From positions 1,364,001 to 1,428,000 of the forward strand of contig NZ_OZ253579.1 in NCBI RefSeq assembly GCF_965263005.1: a stretch of 64,000 nt of DNA, written 5' to 3'. The translations under genes and the position numbers were made by a program. Numbering within the stretch: position 1 is the stretch's first letter; each line of letters opens with the position of its first letter. This document shows positions 1 to 8,941 of this stretch, in pieces. A model generated the notes under the pieces. It searched no databases and had not been told where the DNA came from. It saw only the letters and a program-made list of their open reading frames with translations. The DNA comes from Rariloculus sp965263005 (lineage in GTDB: Bacteria > Pseudomonadota > Gammaproteobacteria > Steroidobacterales > Rariloculaceae).

Positions 1-134
1 TGACGGTCCACACCGCCCTCGGGTGCATTCAGGACCGCGTCGATCTCGGATTTCAGGACATCGGTCGCCTGGTCGATCTGCGCCTGCGAAACGATGGGCA
101 ACAGCACGAAGATCGTGAGTATGGCATTGCGCAT
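1..134 (-). CDS. Exported protein, N-terminal part only (cut by window edge)
   Basis: Only the first 44 codons are inside the window. They give a short hydrophobic N-terminus ending in VSQAQ, a plausible cleavable signal peptide, followed by a polar region, so the product is probably exported. AAGGAG stands 6 nt before the ATG, which supports this start. The gene begins 27 nt after the DUF6282 lipoprotein gene on the same strand and is probably the last visible gene of the minus-strand operon that starts near 8442. No family can be named from so short a piece. Confidence 0.6.
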   Translation of the reverse strand, partial: MRNAILTIFVLLPIVSQAQIDQATDVLKSEIDAVLNAPEGGVDR

Positions 135-161
135 TTCACGCTCCTTGTCGATTTCCTCTTT

Positions 162-1196
162 CTAGAGCACGGGCAGTCCGAGCAAACGCGCGGGGTTCTC
201 CTTGAACATCAGGTCGAGTTCCTGCTCGGTGAAGCCATTCGCGCGCAACACTTCGGCCGCGGCCGCCAGGCCTTCGATGTGGGTCGGCATCGGCGCTTCG
301 TCACCCTCGGGTCCGACGCCCTGGCCCCGGTCGCTCGAGACGATGCAGTGCTCCGCCCCGATCTCGCGGATGGCTTCGACGTGCTCGCGGATCGTCTCCG
401 GTTGCCGCGTGAAGCCCGACACGAACTCGAGATACGCGCCGAGGTCCGCGGCTTGCCTCATCTGCTCGATGCTCATGCCGACGGACTCGAGCAACGGATG
501 CGTGACGACGACCTGCAGGCCGTGCCGGCGGGCTTCCTCGACCATGAGCAGGACTTCCTCCGGGGCGTTGTGCCCTGTCGCGAGCACGAGCGTCCCATTG
601 CTGCCGCGCGACTGGCCGGACACGTCGGCCATTGCCTGGATCACGGCCGCGGCGTCGGGCACGAGTTCGCCTCCCGCGGCGACCGTGATGAACTCACGAT
701 CATCGCCACTGTTCGTGACGTAGTGGCGCGCGTCCCAGGTCGGCATCCAGACCATCCGCCCCCAACCGCCCTTGACGTTGGCCATCTGCCGAATCGCGTA
801 CGGGTTGAGCCCGCCGGTCGCGAAATTCGTGCCTAGACCGCCGAACACCTCTAGATCCGGATACAGCTTGCGAGAGAAATAAGCCGTATCCGCCGTTTGC
901 CCGTAATGTTGCTTGATCACGAAGCCGCGCATCCCGGCTTGCTGCGCGAGTTCGGCGAGGTCGAGCGCGTCGATCGAGCGGCCGTTGCCGCCCGGTCCAT
1001 AACCGTCGGGATCGAGATGGGCGTGAATGTCGATGGCGCCGCGCAGCGCCGGATCGGCCATGGCGGATGTCGCTGTATCCGCCGCTCCGTCCGGCTCCGC
1101 CGAGCCGCTGCCACCGCCTGAGCACGCGGCCAGGAGTACCATGAGCGCGCCGAAGCACGGCCCGAAGACGCGAAAGGCAAGTCTGCGATTGATCAT
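162..1196 (-). CDS. DUF6282-family amidohydrolase-like lipoprotein
   Basis: 344 residues from the ATG at 1196. A longer frame exists upstream, but this start gives a clean lipoprotein signal with lipobox LAAC (Cys25), so the protein is probably membrane-anchored on the periplasmic side. The mature part opens with DIHAH (56-60), the HxH metal-binding strand of the amidohydrolase TIM barrel, and later has THPLL and SSDRG, which fit further metal and catalytic positions. It closely resembles the protein at 2555-3550, including the shared C-terminal ENPARLLGLP, so the two are paralogues in one operon. The family is a predicted metal-dependent hydrolase; substrate unknown. The cupin gene lies 68 nt upstream. 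Confidence 0.8.
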   Translation of the reverse strand: MINRRLAFRVFGPCFGALMVLLAACSGGGSGSAEPDGAADTATSAMADPALRGAIDIHAHLDPDGYGPGGNGRSIDALDLAELAQQAGMRGFVIKQHYGQTADTAYFSRKLYPDLEVFGGLGTNFATGGLNPYAIRQMANVKGGWGRMVWMPTWDARHYVTNSGDDREFITVAAGGELVPDAAAVIQAMADVSGQSRGSNGTLVLATGHNAPEEVLLMVEEARRHGLQVVVTHPLLESVGMSIEQMRQAADLGAYLEFVSGFTRQPETIREHVEAIREIGAEHCIVSSDRGQGVGPEGDEAPMPTHIEGLAAAAEVLRANGFTEQELDLMFKENPARLLGLPVL

Positions 1197-1264
1197 CGTG
1201 TTGTCCCCGTTTGTTCCGGCCTGTTCTCGTTGATGACTTCCAGCCGCGCCAGCCAGGCCGCGGC

Positions 1265-1735
1265 TCAGTTTCGATGCTCGGGAAAGCGAATGTTGAGCCA
1301 AGTGATCGAGCTCGTCTCCTTCATGCCATGCGGTACGCCGGCCGGGATGAAAATGAGATCCCCGGTACCGATGAACCGCTCGACGCCGCCGATCTGGCGG
1401 TCGCCATCCTTCTCTCCGCCCGTCAGCAGCGTTCCCGAGCCTTCCTGCACGACCCAGACATCGATCGTATCCGGATGCACGAGCGTCACGAAGGTCTCGG
1501 GCGTCACGTTCTCGACGTGACGGATGTTTACGTTGTACTCCCCGCCCTCGAGAAGCCGCATCGTTCGTATGCTCTGCTCACTCATCTGGCGAAACAGCGC
1601 CACGAGGTCCTCGCGCGGAAAGTCGGCGGCCCGGTCGAGCGGTGCCTCATCGAGAATGCGCACGCCTTGCGCGAGCGTCGCGACACCCCAGATGCAGAGC
1701 GCTGCGAGAACGAGCAGGAACAGGCTCTTTCCCAT
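1265..1735 (-). CDS. Exported or membrane-anchored small cupin
   Basis: 156 residues from ATG 1735, chosen because GAAGG lies just upstream and the N-terminus MGKSLFLLVLAALCIWGV then forms a signal or anchor. The rest reads as a single cupin barrel: HPDTIDVWVVQEGSG corresponds to the first cupin motif and GDLIFIPAGVPHGM to the second, with the late histidine as metal ligand. Cupins of this size are often isomerases, dioxygenases or sugar-binding proteins. The reaction cannot be told here. It sits between an exported protein gene and a DUF6282 gene in the same operon, which suggests a shared periplasmic pathway (inference). Confidence 0.75.
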   Translation of the reverse strand: MGKSLFLLVLAALCIWGVATLAQGVRILDEAPLDRAADFPREDLVALFRQMSEQSIRTMRLLEGGEYNVNIRHVENVTPETFVTLVHPDTIDVWVVQEGSGTLLTGGEKDGDRQIGGVERFIGTGDLIFIPAGVPHGMKETSSITWLNIRFPEHRN

Positions 1736-1775
1736 GATCACACCTTCTCGTGATGAATTGCCGGTAAATCGGTAC

Positions 1776-2507
1776 CTATCGCGCTGTCGAGACATTATCC
1801 AGTCTGAACCGGTCGCCATCGCCCTCGGCCGTGAAGCTCAGGACGCCGAACGGCACGTCCGAGACGATGCCGAAGAAGCCCATATAGCCGCTCCCCGCGT
1901 ATTCGAGCGTCTCGCTGAGATCGAAGGAATGACCGAGCACATGCATGGTCGTGTGGTCGTTGCTGTCGGGGTCAAGGCTCTGGCCGAAGCCGAGGCCGTC
2001 GACGGAGTAAACATCGGCCGCCCACGCGAAAATCGGAGGATCGAATCTGAGCTCGAGCGCGGACGTCACGGGACCGAGCGTCTCGTATCGGAGCTCGAGT
2101 CCTTCGATGGTTTCGGCGTTGCCGCCGTCCTCGGAGCCCGTGCCCGTCGTCCCGGCGAAGTTGCCCGTCGGATGTGGGTCGGGCGACGTGTTGCCGGCCT
2201 GCTCGGCGTACCCGCCAGTCTGACTGTAATAGACGCTGAAGTTACCGACCGGCGTGACCGTGTCGACGGGGATGTCGATATCGACGCCGTTGAAATCGTC
2301 GGTCACGATCGTGCCGTCCCGCGCCCGGACAGCCATCGTCCACGAAGCGCGCCCGGCCGCGCCGCGCGAGGGCGAGTCGACGGCACGGTCCGAGCCGTCG
2401 ATGTAGATCGACAGCACCGCCGCGCGCGAGACTGCGGCGATCAGCAGAGCGCCGACCAGAATCGTAAACGTACCGTGGAGACGCGTTCTCAAGTTCTCTG
2501 TTCCCAT
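1776..2507 (-). CDS. Exported protein of unknown function
   Basis: About 243 residues from ATG 2507, which places MGTENLRTRLHGTFTILVGALLIAAVSRAA as a signal peptide; a frame 51 nt longer would overlap the preceding gene. The mature protein is rich in Gly, Asp, Ser and Thr, with alternating strands, and ends in DRFRLDNVS. This resembles the beta-sandwich part of PEP-CTERM proteins, but the sorting tail itself is absent. It lies 47 nt after the DUF6282 gene at 2555-3550 and 40 nt before the cupin. I do not recognise the family. Confidence 0.6.
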   Translation of the reverse strand: MGTENLRTRLHGTFTILVGALLIAAVSRAAVLSIYIDGSDRAVDSPSRGAAGRASWTMAVRARDGTIVTDDFNGVDIDIPVDTVTPVGNFSVYYSQTGGYAEQAGNTSPDPHPTGNFAGTTGTGSEDGGNAETIEGLELRYETLGPVTSALELRFDPPIFAWAADVYSVDGLGFGQSLDPDSNDHTTMHVLGHSFDLSETLEYAGSGYMGFFGIVSDVPFGVLSFTAEGDGDRFRLDNVSTAR

Positions 2508-2554
2508 CACCGTGTGGAACGGAGCTAATGGAGCTTGCTGTGGCTTCCCGAGGT

Positions 2555-3550
2555 TCACATCGCCGGCAATCCGAGCAAGCGGGCCGGGTTCTCCTTGAAC
2601 ATGCGGTTCAGGTCGCGATCGCCGAATCCCGCGTCGCGCAGCACGCGTGCCGCCATGACCAGCGCGTCGGAGTGATTCGGCGTGCCCGTCAACCCGCTGT
2701 CACTCGAGACGAAACACCTGTCTGCTCCGATCGTGCGAATCACCTCGAGCGCCCGCGTGCGCTGCTCACCGTCGGCCCAGAGCGTCCGCGAGGTGATTTC
2801 GATGTACCCGCCGAGGTCGGCGGCTTCCTGCAATTGCTCGATCGACATATACGTGAACTGAGGGCCCAGCAGCGGATGCGTGACGATCATGCGTTGCACG
2901 CCGCGCTGTTTCGCTTCGCGCATGATCGTGAGCGCTTCCTCGGGCGTCACGTGACCTGTCGCGAGCGTCAGTCCGTGCTCGGCGATCAATGAGATGACCT
3001 CGAGCGTCTCTGGAAGCAGCACGCCGTTCTCGGAGACCCGGACTGTCGGCCGGTCCTCGCCGTTGAAACGGATCTCGTGCTCGGAATCATGCGTCGGCAT
3101 CCACACGATGCGTCCCCAGCCGCCCGTCGCATCCACCATGTAACGTACGGCCTGCGGATTCATGCCGCCGACGGGCGTGTCGAGCGTCAGGCCGCCGAAG
3201 ACTTCGATGTCCTGCGCGCCGTATCTGCGCACGAGGTATGCAAGGCCCGCCGTCTCGGTCCAATGGTTCTTGAGCACGATGCCGCGCAGGCCGCGCTCTT
3301 GCGCGAGTTGCGCGACCTCGAACGCGTCCCACTGCCGTGGATACGAATCCGGCGCGTGGTGGGCGTGCAGATCGATGGCGCCGAGCAGCACCGGATCGGT
3401 CAACCGCTGATCGACCGAAGGCGCGACGTCGCGGTCCTTGTAAGCTTCCCAGTGTGTTCGAGCGGCGGACTGCGCGAAGACCGACGTGCCGGCCATGCAG
3501 CTAGCGCAGACGAGCACTAAGCTGGGAAGCCGCTTGGTCCTGTTATGCAA
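2555..3550 (-). CDS. DUF6282-family amidohydrolase-like protein, exported
   Basis: 331 residues with a signal peptide ending near VFAQS. DLHAHH (60-65) is the HxH metal motif. ATGHVTPEEA, THPLL and SSDSG follow in the order seen in the paralogue at 162-1196, and the C-terminus shares FKENPARLLGLP. The signal peptide lacks a lipobox, so this copy should be soluble in the periplasm while its paralogue is lipid-anchored. It begins 16 nt after the DUF1501 gene. Function is a predicted metal-dependent hydrolase; substrate unknown. Two copies in one operon suggest two related substrates or successive steps (inference). Confidence 0.8.
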   Translation of the reverse strand: MHNRTKRLPSLVLVCASCMAGTSVFAQSAARTHWEAYKDRDVAPSVDQRLTDPVLLGAIDLHAHHAPDSYPRQWDAFEVAQLAQERGLRGIVLKNHWTETAGLAYLVRRYGAQDIEVFGGLTLDTPVGGMNPQAVRYMVDATGGWGRIVWMPTHDSEHEIRFNGEDRPTVRVSENGVLLPETLEVISLIAEHGLTLATGHVTPEEALTIMREAKQRGVQRMIVTHPLLGPQFTYMSIEQLQEAADLGGYIEITSRTLWADGEQRTRALEVIRTIGADRCFVSSDSGLTGTPNHSDALVMAARVLRDAGFGDRDLNRMFKENPARLLGLPAM

Positions 3551-3566
3551 CTTGCACGTTCACCGG

Positions 3567-5015
3567 CTAGGCAAGAATCCCGTGCACAACGCTGCCGTGC
3601 ACGTCCGTGAGGCGGTAGTCCCTGCCCTGGAAGCGGAACGTCAGGCGCTCGTGATCGATACCGAGAATATGCAGCAGGGTCGCGTTCAGATCGTGGATGT
3701 GCACGGGGTTCTCAACGATGTTGTAGGCGAACTCGTCCGTCTCGCCGAACGTAAACCCGGCTTTGACGCCGCCGCCCGCGAGCCACCAGGTGAAGCCGCC
3801 GCCGTGGTGGTCACGCCCCACGCCCGGATTGTCGAGATGGCCCTGCGCGAACGGTGTGCGGCCAAACTCACTGCCGAACAGCACGAGCGTATCCTCGAGC
3901 AGGCCGCGCTGCTTGAGATCCATGACCAGCGCCGCGGCCGGTTGGTCGATCTCACGGCAACGCAGCGGAAAGTTGTGCTTGATCGAGAGGTGGTGATCCC
4001 AGCCCAAGCCGAAGAGCGTCTGATACTTGACGCCGCTCTCACAAAGCCTTCGGGCTATCAGGCAGTTGCGGGCAAACGTTCCTGGCGTATGCACGTCGGG
4101 ACCGTACAGCTCCAGCACATGCTCGGGTTCGTCCGAAATGTCGGCGATCTCGGGAACGGAGCGCTGCATGCGGTAGGCCATCTCGTACTGACTCACTTGC
4201 GAGAGCACCTCGGGGTCGTTCGAGGCCTCATGCTGCAACCGCGCGACGTCAGTGAGCGCGTCGAGCATCGCGCGCCGGTCGGGCTGCTCGATTCCATCGG
4301 GATTGTTGACATAGAGCACCGGATCCTCGGCCGCGCGGAATTCGACACCCTGATGGTTCGACGGTAGAAAGCCCGTGCCCCAGATCGCCGAATCCTGCGG
4401 CACGCCCTGCGAAGTACCGGAATTCATGACAACGAAGTTCGGCAAATCGCGATTATCGGATCCAAGCGCGTAACTGACCCAGGCGCCGGCGGAGGGCCGT
4501 CCCGCCAACTGAAATCCCGTATGCAGAAACTTTGACGCCGGATCGTGGTTGACGTGCTCGGTGTGTACGCTCTTGACAAGACACAGCTCGTCGGCGATCG
4601 AACCGATGTACGGGAGAAAGTCGCTGACCCAGGCCCCACTCTCGCCGCGCTGTTGAAATGGCCTCAGCGGCGCCAGGATCGGAAATGCCGACTGGCCGTT
4701 CGACATCGTCGACAGTCGCTGCGTCTCGCGAACGGATGGCGGCATCTCCTGGCCGTGCATCTCGACGAGCGTGGGTTTGTAGTCGAAGGTGTCGACATGC
4801 GACATCGCGCCGAGCATGTGCAACATGATCACGCGCTTAGCACGTGCCGGGACGTGGCCCGTACCGAGGACGCCGAAGTCCATGGCTTGCCCGGTCGTCT
4901 GGGCCAGCACGCCGCCGTTGATGAGCTCAAGCAGTGACAGGCTGCCGAGCCCGATACCCGCCTCGAGCAGGAAACGGCGCCTTGCGCGGTCGACTGGGTG
5001 TGCGCTCTCGCTCAT
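3567..5015 (-). CDS. DUF1501 domain protein with Tat signal
   Basis: 482 residues from ATG 5015. The N-terminus carries RRRFLLEAG, a twin-arginine signal, so the protein is exported folded. Towards the C-terminus, VLFGSEFGRTPFAQG and the histidine-rich GRDHHGGGFTWWLAGGG are hallmarks of DUF1501, a family related to alkaline-phosphatase/sulfatase folds. The ATG is one base after the TGA of the DUF1549/DUF1553 gene, so translation is probably coupled. DUF1501 and DUF1549/1553 genes are standard partners in planctomycetes and other polysaccharide degraders; their biochemical role is not established. Confidence 0.9.
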   Translation of the reverse strand: MSESAHPVDRARRRFLLEAGIGLGSLSLLELINGGVLAQTTGQAMDFGVLGTGHVPARAKRVIMLHMLGAMSHVDTFDYKPTLVEMHGQEMPPSVRETQRLSTMSNGQSAFPILAPLRPFQQRGESGAWVSDFLPYIGSIADELCLVKSVHTEHVNHDPASKFLHTGFQLAGRPSAGAWVSYALGSDNRDLPNFVVMNSGTSQGVPQDSAIWGTGFLPSNHQGVEFRAAEDPVLYVNNPDGIEQPDRRAMLDALTDVARLQHEASNDPEVLSQVSQYEMAYRMQRSVPEIADISDEPEHVLELYGPDVHTPGTFARNCLIARRLCESGVKYQTLFGLGWDHHLSIKHNFPLRCREIDQPAAALVMDLKQRGLLEDTLVLFGSEFGRTPFAQGHLDNPGVGRDHHGGGFTWWLAGGGVKAGFTFGETDEFAYNIVENPVHIHDLNATLLHILGIDHERLTFRFQGRDYRLTDVHGSVVHGILA

Positions 5016-5016
5016 G

Positions 5017-8000
5017 TCAGCGCACCGCATAGGCGTCGGGTGAGTTCATGACAACCGCCGCGACGTTGGTCAGCGCCGCAAGCGTCCCGACGTCGAGCGA
5101 GGAATCAGGCTCCGTAACGCCAACCTCAAGCAGCGCGCGGGCCTTGTCCGTATCGGCCCCGAAGGTCGTGCGCTGGTCTTCGTAGTAGCGCCCAAGCCGG
5201 TCGAGCACCGCCTCACTCGGCGTCGTACGTGTCGCGAGCCGGTACAGGCGAGCAAGCTGGGCACGCCAGTCATCGCTCGACATCAGGACGGCGCTCGCAA
5301 GCGCACGGTAAGCCTCGACATACTGTGGATCGTTCATGAGCGTCAGCGCCTGCAGCGGCGTATTCGACGAGCGGCGGCGCGCCACGCTTTCGGTGCGATT
5401 CATGAAATCGAAGATCTTGAGCGCGGGGTGCAGCGCGTTGCGCTTCACGAATGTGTACATCGTGCGCCGGTGATGCTCGTCGGCCGGAATCGAATCCGGC
5501 TCGGGATACCGGTAGAAGCTGTTCAGTGGACTCCAGATGCTGGCCGGCTGATAGGGCTTTACGCTCTCGCCGCCGATCGTGTCTACCAGCAGACCGCTGA
5601 CTGCGAGTGCGTGATCGCGAACCATTTCGGCGGTCATCCGCCAGCGCGGCCCGCGCGCGTACAGTGCATTGCCGGGATCGTTCGCCGCGAGCGCTTCGGA
5701 AACGACGGAACTCTGGCGGTACGTTGCAGACGTCACGATCAGGCGGTGCAGCGCCTTGACGTCCCAGCCTGACTCGACGAATTCGACGGTTAGCCAGTCG
5801 AGCAGTTCCGGGTGCGTTGGAATCGATCCCTGCGAGCCGAAGTCCTCGGCCGTCTCGACAATACCGCGGCCGAAGTGCATCTGCCATATCCGGTTCACGA
5901 ACACGCGCGCCGTGAGCGGATTGCTCGCATCGAACAGCCACTGTGCGAGCCCAAGCCGGTTCCCTGGCAGCGATTCATCCCAGGCCATGACACTCTCGAG
6001 GCCGCGCGGCTCAACTTCGTCGCGCGGGCTGGTATAGACGCCTCTGTACAGGACGTGCGTCGGAATCGGCTCGGGCGCATCACCCATGACGAGCACCTGT
6101 GGCACGACAGTCACGAGCTCGTTGTGAGCCGTGCGAGCTGCCGTGAGCTCAGTGAGCGCCGTGAGCACGCGCGCGTCCCCCGTGACGAGCACCTCGACGA
6201 GATCGGGCCGCGTCACGGCGATGGACTGCCCGATCGTATCGGCATGCAGCAAAGCGACCTCGACGGGCGCGAGTTCGCGATCGTAGAGGCGTATCTCGTC
6301 CAGGCCGCTGCCAACAGGCGCCTTCATACGGAACCGTGTGCCAAAAGCAAGGCCCACGAAGGGATCGAGCACATCGCCCGCGGTCCAGGGCAGAATGCTT
6401 CGCGTCAGAGTGTCGTGATCGACATCCATCTCGGCCGGCGTGCCGCTGAAGTACACCCGCGTCCCGGCCGCGCGGCTCGAACCGTCGTAGGTCAGAGTCA
6501 CCTGCGTCCACTCGCCGACCGGAAACGGCGCGACGGACTTCAGCGCAATCATGTTTGCCGGCGGCGCATGTGCGATCTGGACCCAGAGATGGCCTTGATC
6601 GATGGACAGCTTGTAGCCGGTGCGGCCCGAGTTGTTCTCGCTCATGTGATTGAGCAAGGTGGCATCGTCGTAGGCTTCAGCCGCGTAGAACCACAAGTCA
6701 ATGGAGAACGGCTCGCTACGATCGTAATAGCCGACGTCGCGACCCAGGAACCCCCGGTTTGTCTCGTCGAAGAACAGTGCCTGTCCCACGATGCCGTCAC
6801 GAAGAATCGGGGCCTGGATGATGGCAGCAGGAACACTCGCGTTCACGGCGGGCGAGAGTGCAAGTTCGTCGGCATTGAACTTGCGCGGCACGCGCGCCAG
6901 GAGTTCCTGGGCTTCGCGCTCGCGGCGTTGCTCTTGCGTTTCGTTTTCCGGTGGCGGCGGCGTCGACTGATTGCGCGGCAACTCGCTCAGCGAAGGCGGC
7001 GGCAAATGCGGCGGCCGCAGCTCGGGCAGGTCCTTCAATTCGGCCGGCGTCGCCGTCTCGAACGGATAGTGCGCTGCGAGACCGCGTTTGAGCGACTCGC
7101 GGACTGTAGCATCCGGGCGGAATTCGGCCTCGGCGAGCAAGCGGTCGGCGGTGACTTCGGCCTCGACGGTCGCGGCGGCAAGCGCCGAGCGGTACGCGAT
7201 TTCGCGCTCTCCTACACGCGCGGCGGAAGTGCTGATCTCGCCTCGTTGCTCGTCGCTCGGCCAGGGCAACGTCGGACCGCCCTGGATGCCGCTGAAGCCG
7301 GGCGCATAGTGACCGGGCTCGTCGTTGCTGTTGAAGAACGCCCCCAACTGATAATAGTCCCGCTGGCTGATCGGGTCGTAGCGATGGTCGTGGCAGCGCG
7401 CGCAGCCTAGCGTGAGGCCCATGAGTGCCGTGCCCAGCGCGTTGTCAGTACGCTCGATCATGTACTCGGCCTTGTACTCCTCGTCGATCGCGCCATTCTC
7501 CGTGGAACGTTTGCCGACGCGCAGGAATGCCGTCGCGAGAATCTGCTCTTCGCTTGCGTCGGGCAGCAGGTCGCCGGCCACCTGCCACGTGCCGAACTCG
7601 TCGAACGGCATGTTGCTGTCGAAAGCTTCGATGACCCAGTCGCGCCACGGCCATAGGAACCGATCGTGGTGATCGTCGAGGAATCCGTCGGTATCGCTCC
7701 AGCGAGCCAGGTCGAGCCAATAGGCCGCCATGTGCTCGGCGTAGCGTGGCGATTCAAGCAAACGCCCGACAAGATTTTCGTAGGCATCGGGGCTTGCGTC
7801 TGCGACGAACGCGTCGACTTCATCGAGCGTCGGCGGCAAGCCCGTCAGCGTCAACCTGAGCCTGTTGATCAACGTTTCGCGGTCGGCGTTCGGTGCAGGC
7901 TCGATGTTCTCGCGCTCAAGGTGAGCAAACACGTAGCGATCGATTTCGTTTACGGCGCGGTCATTGAACTCTGTACGCGGCGCCGGCACGACTTGCGGCG

Positions 8001-8442
8001 GCAGGAATGCCCAGTGCCGCTGATATTCGGCGCCGTCAGCAATCCATCGTCGAAGAATGGCTTTCTCGCGGTTCGTCAACGCCTTGTGCGTCGACACCGG
8101 TGGCATCACATCATCGGTGTTCGACGCGTTGATGCGCCATATCAATTCGCCCGTATCGGGATCGCCCGGCACGATTGCGAAGCGCTCACGCGGTCCTTCG
8201 AGACGTTGAAAAGCAAACTCCGGGCCGTCGAGGCGGAGGTCCGCCTGGCGCCCCTCGACGTCAGGGCCGTGGCACTTGAAGCAATTCTCCGAGAGGACCG
8301 GCCGGACGTGCCAGTTATAGCTGATGGTCTCCGGCACGCCCGCGATATCTGAGGGATTGGTGCAGGCGCCAGTCGCAACGAATGCGACGGATATCATCCG
8401 AACCAGAAGCGGGCATGTTAGTTGTCCACCGTTGTACTGCAT
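5017..8442 (-). CDS. PSCyt1 / DUF1549 / LamG-like / DUF1553 haem-binding protein
   Basis: 1141 residues. The N-terminus is hydrophobic and ends in ATGAC, a possible lipobox. CFKCH (54-58) is a CxxCH haem site in a PSCyt1-type cytochrome domain, followed by the DUF1549 region (YWLDLARWSDTDGF; TLGCARCHDHRYDP has a second CxxCH). A central LamG/concanavalin-like part lies around residues 480-720, and DUF1553 is at the end (NRLGLAQWLF, NRIWQMHFGRGIVET, SSNTPLQALTLMNDPQ). Known family members occur beside DUF1501 genes, as here. It is the first gene of the minus-strand operon. Probably an envelope redox protein; substrate unknown. Confidence 0.9.
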   Translation of the reverse strand: MQYNGGQLTCPLLVRMISVAFVATGACTNPSDIAGVPETISYNWHVRPVLSENCFKCHGPDVEGRQADLRLDGPEFAFQRLEGPRERFAIVPGDPDTGELIWRINASNTDDVMPPVSTHKALTNREKAILRRWIADGAEYQRHWAFLPPQVVPAPRTEFNDRAVNEIDRYVFAHLERENIEPAPNADRETLINRLRLTLTGLPPTLDEVDAFVADASPDAYENLVGRLLESPRYAEHMAAYWLDLARWSDTDGFLDDHHDRFLWPWRDWVIEAFDSNMPFDEFGTWQVAGDLLPDASEEQILATAFLRVGKRSTENGAIDEEYKAEYMIERTDNALGTALMGLTLGCARCHDHRYDPISQRDYYQLGAFFNSNDEPGHYAPGFSGIQGGPTLPWPSDEQRGEISTSAARVGEREIAYRSALAAATVEAEVTADRLLAEAEFRPDATVRESLKRGLAAHYPFETATPAELKDLPELRPPHLPPPSLSELPRNQSTPPPPENETQEQRREREAQELLARVPRKFNADELALSPAVNASVPAAIIQAPILRDGIVGQALFFDETNRGFLGRDVGYYDRSEPFSIDLWFYAAEAYDDATLLNHMSENNSGRTGYKLSIDQGHLWVQIAHAPPANMIALKSVAPFPVGEWTQVTLTYDGSSRAAGTRVYFSGTPAEMDVDHDTLTRSILPWTAGDVLDPFVGLAFGTRFRMKAPVGSGLDEIRLYDRELAPVEVALLHADTIGQSIAVTRPDLVEVLVTGDARVLTALTELTAARTAHNELVTVVPQVLVMGDAPEPIPTHVLYRGVYTSPRDEVEPRGLESVMAWDESLPGNRLGLAQWLFDASNPLTARVFVNRIWQMHFGRGIVETAEDFGSQGSIPTHPELLDWLTVEFVESGWDVKALHRLIVTSATYRQSSVVSEALAANDPGNALYARGPRWRMTAEMVRDHALAVSGLLVDTIGGESVKPYQPASIWSPLNSFYRYPEPDSIPADEHHRRTMYTFVKRNALHPALKIFDFMNRTESVARRRSSNTPLQALTLMNDPQYVEAYRALASAVLMSSDDWRAQLARLYRLATRTTPSEAVLDRLGRYYEDQRTTFGADTDKARALLEVGVTEPDSSLDVGTLAALTNVAAVVMNSPDAYAVR

Positions 8443-8492
8443 GGAATCGTGTCGAATCCCGACGCGAATATCGTCGTTCGTGGCCGACGAGC

Positions 8493-8765
8493 ATATCAGA
8501 GATCAAGTGTTCCTGCGTCCGTTTTCCACCCGACATAATCCGCTACGCGGTCAGGTTGTACCATCGATTCAACATGAGCCATAGGGATATCGAAGAACTG
8601 CTGGCGGAACGGGGAATTACCGTGAGCCACGAATCCATTCGGCTCTGGTGCATCAAGTTTGGGCCTGAATTCGCCACGCGGCTGAGGCGTAAGCATTGGG
8701 GGTTCGGCGACACGTTCTACGCCGATGAAGTCTTCTTTGCGTCCTGGATTCAGGTTGCGGCAGCT
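8493..8765 (+). pseudogene. IS6-family transposase remnant
   Basis: The translation holds the N-terminal part of an IS6/IS26-like transposase: FPPDIIRYAVRLYHRF, then DIEELLAERGITVSHESIRLW (helix-turn-helix), then the start of the catalytic core at GDTFYADEVF, where D of the DDE triad should lie. After DEVFF the similarity stops and the frame ends within a few codons, so about two thirds of the transposase is gone. No terminal inverted repeats were seen. It lies at the boundary between the conserved operon and the AbiE module. Confidence 0.75.
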
Positions 8766-8889
8766 TGATCGATAACGGCAATGGATTGCGCCGACTCGGA
8801 GAAGTTTACTTGACAAAGCCCCTGGCGGACCGGCGGGAATTTCATCGTGGACGACACTGAACCCGCGACCGGGGCCTAACATCCGTCAC

Positions 8890-8918
8890 TTGAAACTTGT
8901 CCAAAATATCACTATATT
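8890..8918 (+). promoter_or_regulatory. Candidate promoter of the AbiE-type operon
   Basis: TTGAAA (8890-8895) and TATATT (8913-8918) are separated by exactly 17 bases, a good sigma-70-type promoter 24 nt before the start codon. It is AT-rich in a GC-rich neighbourhood and overlaps the palindrome at 8897-8927. Confidence 0.6.
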
Positions 8919-8927
8919 TTCGGACAA
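8897..8927 (+). promoter_or_regulatory. Palindromic operator overlapping the AbiE promoter
   Basis: TTGTCC (8897-8902) and GGACAA (8922-8927) bracket AT-rich arms AAAATAT/ATATTTT, giving a near-perfect 31-nt inverted repeat. It covers the spacer and -10 box of the promoter. AbiEi antitoxins are known to repress their own operon by binding inverted repeats, so this is the likely autoregulatory site (inference). Confidence 0.65.
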
Positions 8928-8941
8928 AGGAGAACCATGTC

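Noticed and set aside
5812..7410. 532-codon plus-strand frame inside the DUF1549/1553 gene
   Set aside because: Low-complexity Arg-rich composition and no motif; the minus-strand gene is certain.
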